16,763 nucleotides of DNA from CAYVNU01 sp964453265 (GTDB lineage Bacteria > Patescibacteriota > Doudnabacteria > UBA920): NCBI GenBank assembly GCA_964453265.1, contig CAYVNU010000026.1, positions 1 through 16,763 of the forward strand. Direction: 5' to 3'. The translations under genes were made by a program, and so were the position numbers. The notes under the pieces were generated by a model, which saw only the letters and a list, made by a program, of their open reading frames with translations, searched no databases and was not told the origin of the DNA. Shown one piece after another: positions 13,869-16,763 of this stretch (positions are counted from its first letter, which is position 1; each line of letters starts with the position of its first letter).

Positions 13869-13896
13869 AGATTGCTTCGGATGCACTCGCAATGAC
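13869..13896 (-). repeat. Inverted repeat copy 2, right side of the GIY-YIG unit
   Basis: In reverse complement it reads GTCATTGCGAGT, GCATCCGA, AGCAATCT, that is copy 1 with the flanking spacer bases removed. It lies 5 bp before the GIY-YIG start codon. Confidence 0.85.
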
Positions 13897-13912
13897 GAAC
13901 TTATATCCACCT

Positions 13913-13965
13913 GTCATTGCGAGGTCAAAATATTTTAGCAATAAATATTTTGATTGAAGCAATCT
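13913..13965 (+). repeat. Repeat copy 3 with an internal hairpin
   Basis: Begins GTCATTGCGAG and ends GAAGCAATCT like copy 1. Its middle is an AT hairpin CAAAATATTT (13926-13935) / AAATATTTTG (13943-13952). Confidence 0.8.
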
Positions 13966-13977
13966 TTTCCTTGTTTG

Positions 13978-14010
13978 AATTGCTTCGTCACCAAGCCTTC
14001 TCGCAATGAC
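13978..14010 (-). repeat. Repeat copy 4
   Basis: In reverse complement it reads GTCATTGCGAGAAGG...GACGAAGCAATT. It forms an inverted pair with copy 3, 12 bp away, with no ORF between them. The remaining 13897-13912 and 14011-14024 show nothing else. Confidence 0.8.
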
Positions 14011-14024
14011 GAACAAATTATGTT

Positions 14025-14061
14025 CTAAATAAACTCATTTAATATTTTTATAAACTCCTCA
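14025..14061 (-). pseudogene. Duplicated C-terminal stub of the alpha/beta hydrolase
   Basis: The minus strand reads EEFIKILNEFI then TAG. The intact hydrolase ends EEFVKILNKFIYEQ, and the DNA matches it at about 32 of 36 bases. The stub begins just after the stop of the intervening zincin-like gene, so a copy of the hydrolase end lies on each side of that gene. Confidence 0.75.
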
Positions 14062-14066
14062 TAATT

Positions 14067-15002
14067 TCAAACCTCTAAGACATTTTTGGTTACGCTCTTA
14101 ACTGTTTCTTCTTGTATTCTTAGATTGTTGTAATATTGTTGTTTTAATTCATCTAAATTATTTACTTTAAGCTTATTCATACTTCTCCGTAATTGTTCTT
14201 GAATGTATGACTGTTTAAAACCTCTTTGAAATGTCTCAGCAGCTTCTGTATATGATTTAGCCTCTGTGGTTAATTTTACAAGATCCGCAATTTGTTCCTC
14301 AGTCCAGCCTATCGCCCTTAACTGCGCCATGCTATGCAAAATGCTTAAAAGCGGCTCAAATTTTTCCTTACTCCCATCGACTTCCGATACTTCAACGTCG
14401 CACGCGGATGCAAGCAAACGAGATTCATAATTTTCTTGCTGAAAAAAAGAATTCATACCGCCATAAGCCTGTATCTCAATTACAGGCTTATAATACTTTG
14501 TCGTTCTTTGAGTTTTTCCCGCCATTAAAGGTTTATGAAATTGACTATCATGAATTAATTCGTGTGCTGCCGACAACATACGGGGTCTCCATGCCTCACC
14601 ACTTTTAGATACAGTGAAAACCACAGAACCAAAATACGCTAATGATTCTAAAGTTTTTCTTAAATCTGCTGTTCTGTCAAACGAAGAATAATGTGTAATT
14701 TGGCGAGTATTTGGGTCATAATCACCACCAACCCCTCTTTCAAGATACTTTGAGCCGTATTTAGAAGCATCGCCAAGCTCTCGTTCAATAAAGCTAACTC
14801 CTCGCCTTGCAACCAAACCTGTTTCTTCTGCAAGCGATTCAATTTGTACTCCTAACCTTTTATAATTTTGAACAAAAGGTCTTGATTGCTGGTTATTTTC
14901 CAAAGCACTATAAATACTACCCCAGGTTTTTTTTAGCTCAGCGGGAGAAAAACGCTCTACAAATTCACGAATTTTTATTTGAGACTCTGGGCTATTGCTC
15001 AT
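14067..15002 (-). CDS. Zincin-like protein of unknown family (HELIH motif)
   Basis: A 311-residue protein I do not recognise. Residues 1-60 are helical (REFVERFSPAELKKTWGSIY), and the middle holds RMLSAAHELIHDSQFHKPLM with HELIH at 147-151. KPVIEIQAYGG (about 172-182) could supply a third ligand, E176, giving the HExxH...E layout of gluzincin peptidases. The C-terminal part (about 215-311) is helical and coiled-coil-like (MNKLKVNNLDELKQQYYNNL). No signal peptide or membrane helix is visible, so a cytoplasmic location is likely. The ATG overlaps the last 11 bp of the hydrolase gene, and a duplicate of the hydrolase C-terminal codons lies just downstream, which suggests the gene was inserted there. 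Metallopeptidase activity is inferred from the motif only. Confidence 0.75.
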   Translation of the reverse strand: MSNSPESQIKIREFVERFSPAELKKTWGSIYSALENNQQSRPFVQNYKRLGVQIESLAEETGLVARRGVSFIERELGDASKYGSKYLERGVGGDYDPNTRQITHYSSFDRTADLRKTLESLAYFGSVVFTVSKSGEAWRPRMLSAAHELIHDSQFHKPLMAGKTQRTTKYYKPVIEIQAYGGMNSFFQQENYESRLLASACDVEVSEVDGSKEKFEPLLSILHSMAQLRAIGWTEEQIADLVKLTTEAKSYTEAAETFQRGFKQSYIQEQLRRSMNKLKVNNLDELKQQYYNNLRIQEETVKSVTKNVLEV

Positions 15003-15813
15003 ATATAAATTTATTTAATATTTTTACAAACTCCTCAGGTTGGTCTATAAAACTAAAGTGGCCGGCATGGGGTAGAATTATGAATTTGGAATTAGGAATT
15101 AGAGAATGCATTTTTTCGCCGGTTTGCGGCAGAGTATCTTTGTCGCTCTCACCAAAAACAATGAGCGTTGGTTGCAAAATTCTTTTCATATTTTCACTTA
15201 AGTCTTCGTTCACAGTTTTAACAAAAATTTTCTGAAGTTCCGGCGTGGCAATGTAGTCTTCCGCCCCAATTTGCTTGTATATTTTTCTGCGAAGCCCTTG
15301 CATAAACTTTGATTTAAAAATTGGTTTAACAATTTTTGCCGCAAGTCCCATGGCAGATTTTTTGGCAGCATTAGCCGCAAACCCGGCAGCATCTACTAGA
15401 ACTAATTTTTTAACTAAATCTGTGCGAGTTGACGCTAACTTAATTCCAACTCTCCCGCCAAAAGAATGCCCAATTACCACAACATTCTTTAAATCTTGCT
15501 TGCTAATAAATTCGGCTACCAAATTAGCATAATCCTCCACACCCCACACATTATTGTTACTATTAGAGGGGTGTGTCCCGAGCTTGTCGAGGGGCCAATC
15601 CCCTTTAGGTGTTGACGATGCCCCAAACCCTGGCAAGTCGATTGTATAAACAAGCTTATTAGCTGATTCACTTATTAGCTTATTAGCTACCCCACTCCAA
15701 ACTTCTTTATTACTTCTCCAGCCATGCAAAAAAAGCAGTGTCTGTTCTGCCAATTCACTCCCCTGCTTTACGAAGCTTATTAACTGATTGTTAATTACAA
15801 TCTGCTGATTCAT
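14992..15813 (-). CDS. Alpha/beta hydrolase
   Basis: A 273-residue alpha/beta-hydrolase fold. The oxyanion segment is LLFLHGWRSNKEVW (HG at 30-31), the nucleophile elbow GHSFGG with Ser117, the acid in FGESDKDTL (D224 or D226) and the histidine in PHAGHFSF (H252), so the catalytic triad is complete. A small cap region lies at about 145-205. Substrate cannot be told; esterase, peptidase or lipase-like activity is possible. Residues about 69-90 (PKGDWPLDKLGTHPSNSNNN) interrupt the usual DLPGFGxS...xxEDYA connection and come from a GC-rich repeat at 15565-15603. The ATG at 15811-15813 starts the fold directly. The next gene on the strand overlaps it by 11 bp. Confidence 0.92.
   Translation of the reverse strand: MNQQIVINNQLISFVKQGSELAEQTLLFLHGWRSNKEVWSGVANKLISESANKLVYTIDLPGFGASSTPKGDWPLDKLGTHPSNSNNNVWGVEDYANLVAEFISKQDLKNVVVIGHSFGGRVGIKLASTRTDLVKKLVLVDAAGFAANAAKKSAMGLAAKIVKPIFKSKFMQGLRRKIYKQIGAEDYIATPELQKIFVKTVNEDLSENMKRILQPTLIVFGESDKDTLPQTGEKMHSLIPNSKFIILPHAGHFSFIDQPEEFVKILNKFIYEQ
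15565..15603. repeat. GC-rich dispersed-type repeat inserted in frame in the hydrolase gene
   Basis: GTCCCGAGCTTGTCGAGGGG and its GC-rich flanks stand out in AT-rich coding DNA and encode GDWPLDKLGTHP. A short inverted pair CACACCCC (15538-15545) / GGGGTGTG (15568-15575) is attached. The segment falls in a surface loop of the fold. Confidence 0.55.
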
Positions 15814-15828
15814 ATACGTATTCTAGCA

Positions 15829-15857
15829 TTGCTCAAAACTCTTTGAAAGTATATAAT
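15829..15857 (+). promoter_or_regulatory. Plus-strand promoter for the tRNA-Pro locus
   Basis: TTGCTC (15829-15834), a 17-bp spacer and a perfect TATAAT (15852-15857). Transcription would start near 15864, giving a leader of about 65 nt before the 5' half tRNA at 15930. It is divergent from the hydrolase gene. Confidence 0.65.
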
Positions 15858-15868
15858 AAGTAAGATTT

Positions 15869-15897
15869 TTGTAAGAGTTCCCAAAAATTGTAAGAGT
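15869..15897. repeat. Direct repeat TTGTAAGAGT, two copies
   Basis: Exact copies at 15869-15878 and 15888-15897 with a 19-bp period, about two helical turns, just downstream of the tRNA promoter and upstream of the hydrolase gene. A regulator-binding role is possible but unsupported. Confidence 0.5.
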
Positions 15898-15929
15898 AAT
15901 TGTAGCGTGCCGATTTATCGACCAAAAAA

Positions 15930-15959
15930 CGGGATGTAGTATACCGGTAGTACACACGC
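15930..15959 (+). tRNA. 5' half of an interrupted tRNA-Pro
   Basis: Acceptor CGGGATG (15930-15936), TA, D stem GTAT/GTAC around loop ACCGGTA, A, and the 5' anticodon strand CACGC (15955-15959). After this the sequence changes to CCCGCCCCGCACC instead of an anticodon loop. The acceptor strand pairs perfectly with CATCCCG of the 3' half at 16155-16161. Confidence 0.8.
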
Positions 15960-16124
15960 CCCGCCCCGCACCAATTTAGGAAACCAAAACAATGTAACAA
16001 TTCGATTTTGATTTTTTTTGACCGGGCTGGAGTATGTCGGTCGTACGCACGCTTCGGGTGCGTGTAGACTGGGTTCAATTCCCAGCAGCCCGACCACAAG
16101 CAATCAAAATTGGTGCGGGGTGAA
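15960..16124 (+). other. Insert in the tRNA-Pro anticodon loop, carrying another tRNA
   Basis: About 165 nt between the two halves. It is closed by perfect 14-bp arms CCCCGCACCAATTT (15964-15977) and AAATTGGTGCGGGG (16107-16120), and contains an inner 9-bp pair ATTTTGATT (16005-16013) / AATCAAAAT (16102-16110) and a complete tRNA-Pro(CGG). It shows no group I intron core that I can recognise, and the 5' half lacks the U33 that a simple intron would leave. It may be an intron, a split-tRNA linker or an inserted element. Confidence 0.65.
16023..16096 (+). tRNA. tRNA-Pro(CGG), CCA encoded, nested in the insert
   Basis: A complete 74-nt cloverleaf: acceptor CGGGCTG/CAGCCCG, D stem GTAT/GTAC, anticodon stem CACGC/GCGTG with loop TTCGGGT (anticodon CGG, codon CCG), T arm CTGGG-TTCAATT-CCCAG, discriminator A and encoded CCA (16094-16096). 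A T-rich run precedes it. Confidence 0.93.
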
Positions 16125-16165
16125 GGGTGCGTGTAGACTGGGTTCGATTCCCAGCATCCCGACCA
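16125..16165 (+). tRNA. 3' half of the interrupted tRNA-Pro
   Basis: Loop remnant GGGT, 3' anticodon strand GCGTG (16129-16133), variable TAGA, T arm CTGGG-TTCGATT-CCCAG, acceptor CATCCCG (16155-16161), A and CCA (16163-16165). It is nearly identical to the nested tRNA except in the acceptor, which instead fits the 5' half at 15930. CGGGGTG at 16116-16122 could also pair with this acceptor, which would give a 50-nt tRNA-like fragment without a D arm. Confidence 0.8.
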
Positions 16166-16189
16166 AGACGCAGCTCAAAGCTTCGTCTT
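16165..16189 (+). other. Hairpin directly after the tRNA-Pro 3' end
   Basis: AAGACG (16165-16170) / CGTCTT (16184-16189) with inner AGCT/AGCT. There is no T run, so it is more like a processing hairpin than an intrinsic terminator. Confidence 0.5.
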
Positions 16190-16295
16190 GCCTGTGGCCA
16201 GCAACAATCTATCTATTTAATTTAAAATAGATTTGTGAAAAGATTTAACGAAGCCTGTGTCCGCCATAGTCCGCCTAAGGCGGACGAAAGCGGCC
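16190..16295. repeat. Non-coding stretch with short palindromes
   Basis: With the tRNA-Pro locus this makes up the gene-free region 15814-16340. It holds an AT hairpin ATCTATTT/AAATAGAT (16211-16232) and the GC palindrome GTCCGCCT-A-AGGCGGAC (16269-16285), which shares its core with the palindrome inside murF. No ORF is convincing. Confidence 0.6.
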
Positions 16296-16328
16296 AAAAA
16301 AGACACTCAAAATTTGAGTGTCTTTTTT
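16296..16328. terminator. Bidirectional rho-independent terminator
   Basis: AAAAAAGACACTCAAA is mirrored by TTTGAGTGTCTTTTTT, giving a 10-bp stem with T6 runs on both strands. It can end the plus-strand tRNA-Pro transcript and the minus-strand gene that stops at 16341. Confidence 0.88.
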
Positions 16329-16340
16329 GTTGATAAATTT

Positions 16341-16565
16341 TTATTTATACCTATCTAGAACAGTAAGTATTTTGTCCATTCGGTTGTAAGCCTCGAGCAA
16401 ATAATCTCTTATATCTAACATAGTTTGTCGTTCATCATCTTCGTCAACCAAGGTATCGTATTGCCTATAGTCTAAAATTTCATTGTCTATAGTAAAATCT
16501 ATTTCACGAATACGTCGTAAAATTTCTTTTAAGTTCCTCTCAGCCATTTGTCTGTCAAAAGCCAT
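16341..16565 (-). CDS. Small helical protein of unknown function
   Basis: Read from the ATG at 16563-16565 it is 74 residues: MAFDRQMAERNLKEILRRIR, EIDFTIDNEILDYRQYDTLV, and an amphipathic end DIRDYLLEAYNRMDKILTVL. It looks like a short all-helical protein, and I recognise no family. The frame is open to an ATG at 16602-16604, but those extra 13 residues (MPRAKPGAKKLNF) derive from a GC-rich hairpin repeat (16582-16602), so the internal start is preferred. Neither start has a clear ribosome site. It lies downstream of tRNA-Ala on the same strand and ends at the terminator at 16296-16328. Confidence 0.6.
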   Translation of the reverse strand: MAFDRQMAERNLKEILRRIREIDFTIDNEILDYRQYDTLVDEDDERQTMLDIRDYLLEAYNRMDKILTVLDRYK

Positions 16566-16581
16566 AAAATTTAATTTTTTT

Positions 16582-16602
16582 GCCCCAGGCTTCGCTCGGG
16601 GC
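16582..16602. repeat. GC-rich hairpin before the small helical gene
   Basis: GCCCC (16582-16586) / GGGGC (16598-16602) with a further partly paired inside (AGGC...GCTC). It is one of the dispersed GC palindromes of this window. Confidence 0.65.
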
Positions 16603-16664
16603 ATTCGACTAAAAGTTAATATTTTAAGTTTGGTGTTTTTGGTGGCCGTAGGCCATGAGCGAAT

Positions 16665-16688
16665 TTCGATTTATTAAAATAAATCGAA
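16665..16688. repeat. AT hairpin next to tRNA-Ala
   Basis: TTCGATTTAT (16665-16674) / ATAAATCGAA (16679-16688), a perfect 10-bp stem with loop TAAA, directly adjoining the 3' end of tRNA-Ala. A GGCC-GTA-GGCC hairpin lies just before it, at about 16633-16643. Confidence 0.7.
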
Positions 16689-16763
16689 TGGTGGACCCTA
16701 CCGGATTTGAACCGGTCGCCTCTTCCATGCCATGGAAGCGCTCTACCAAATGAGCTAAGGGCC
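16689..16763 (-). tRNA. tRNA-Ala(GGC), missing its first base at the window edge
   Basis: Minus strand from 16763: GGCCCT(T) as acceptor positions 2-7, D arm GCTC/GAGC, anticodon stem CTTCC/GGAAG with loop ATGGCAT (anticodon GGC), T arm ACCGG-TTCAAAT-CCGGT, acceptor AGGGTCC, discriminator A and encoded CCA (16689-16691). The G3-U70 pair that marks tRNA-Ala is present. Position 1 would be base 16764. Confidence 0.95.

Larger units (their letters stand above)
13539..13896. mobile_element. Putative GIY-YIG mini-element bounded by inverted repeats
   Basis: A 358-bp unit with the same repeat in opposite orientation at each end and a single nuclease ORF filling the interior. Mobility is inferred from structure only. 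No target-site duplication is evident at the outer ends. Confidence 0.5.

Noticed and set aside
13539..14010. CRISPR array
   Set aside because: The repeats alternate in orientation, vary internally and have irregular spacing; no cas gene is in the window.
14660..14842. Minus-strand 60-codon frame inside the zincin-like gene
   Set aside because: It overlaps a longer gene with a coherent motif and has no features of its own.
15960..16124. Group I intron in the tRNA-Pro anticodon loop
   Set aside because: I could not identify a P7/P3 core or a terminal G with an upstream U at the 5' junction, and a whole tRNA occupies most of the insert. A covariance search would settle it.
16116..16165. A functional 50-nt D-arm-lacking mini tRNA
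   Set aside because: CGGGGTG can pair with CATCCCG only with a G-U pair, and there is no anticodon arm of normal form. The distant 5' half at 15930 pairs perfectly and is the better partner.
15833..16230. Open frames of 60-90 codons on both strands over the tRNA-Pro locus
   Set aside because: They translate tRNA stems and repeats, have no protein-like features and no ribosome sites; the tRNA signals explain the sequence.
16566..16604. Upstream ATG for the small helical protein (MPRAKPGAKKLNF)
   Set aside because: The added residues come from a GC hairpin repeat of the dispersed type and no ribosome site precedes it; kept only as an alternative.

Overview
This 16.8 kb window is AT-rich bacterial DNA. 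Its gene set and style suggest a Candidate Phyla Radiation (Patescibacteria, Parcubacteria-like) genome. The signs are very short intergenic gaps, frequent TTG starts, weak Shine-Dalgarno sites, a membrane-anchored MurF-like ligase without the usual N-terminal domain, GIY-YIG and four-helix-bundle small genes, and many short GC-rich palindromes scattered between and inside genes. The phylum is inferred from style, not from a marker-gene tree. All protein genes I support lie on the minus strand. A tRNA-Pro locus near the right end is the only clear plus-strand transcription unit.

Layout from left to right: a 5'-truncated ORF6N-domain gene running off the left edge (1-272); a small coiled-coil ORF; recA with a promoter and a terminator behind it; a RodZ-like HTH/membrane protein; FtsK; a small heat-shock protein; a three-gene run (HExxE small protein, cyclase-family hydrolase, GT28/MGDG-synthase-like glycosyltransferase); tRNA-Ser(CGA); then a cell-wall block transcribed murF, alr, methyltransferase, four-helix-bundle gene, ddl. 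Alr supplies D-Ala, Ddl joins two D-Ala, and MurF attaches the dipeptide to the UDP-MurNAc-tripeptide, so this block covers the whole D-Ala-D-Ala branch of peptidoglycan synthesis. RodZ and FtsK add cell shape and division functions. Further right are a GIY-YIG nuclease gene bracketed by inverted repeats, a HELIH zincin-like protein of unknown function, an alpha/beta hydrolase, the tRNA-Pro locus, a small hypothetical protein and tRNA-Ala(GGC), which is cut by the window end by one base.

The most unusual structure is the tRNA-Pro locus (15930-16165). The two halves of one tRNA-Pro have perfectly matching acceptor stems, and they are separated in the anticodon loop by about 165 nt. That insert carries a complete second tRNA-Pro(CGG) and is closed by a perfect 14-bp inverted repeat continuing from the anticodon stem. 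This could be a tRNA nested in a tRNA intron, a split-tRNA-like arrangement, or an element that broke one tRNA while carrying another. The second notable system is the GIY-YIG ORF fitted almost exactly between inverted copies of a CATTGCGAG...GAAGCAATCT repeat, followed by an ORF-less inverted pair of the same repeat. A third theme is in-frame insertion of palindromic or 7-bp tandem repeats into essential genes (murF, ddl) and the hydrolase.
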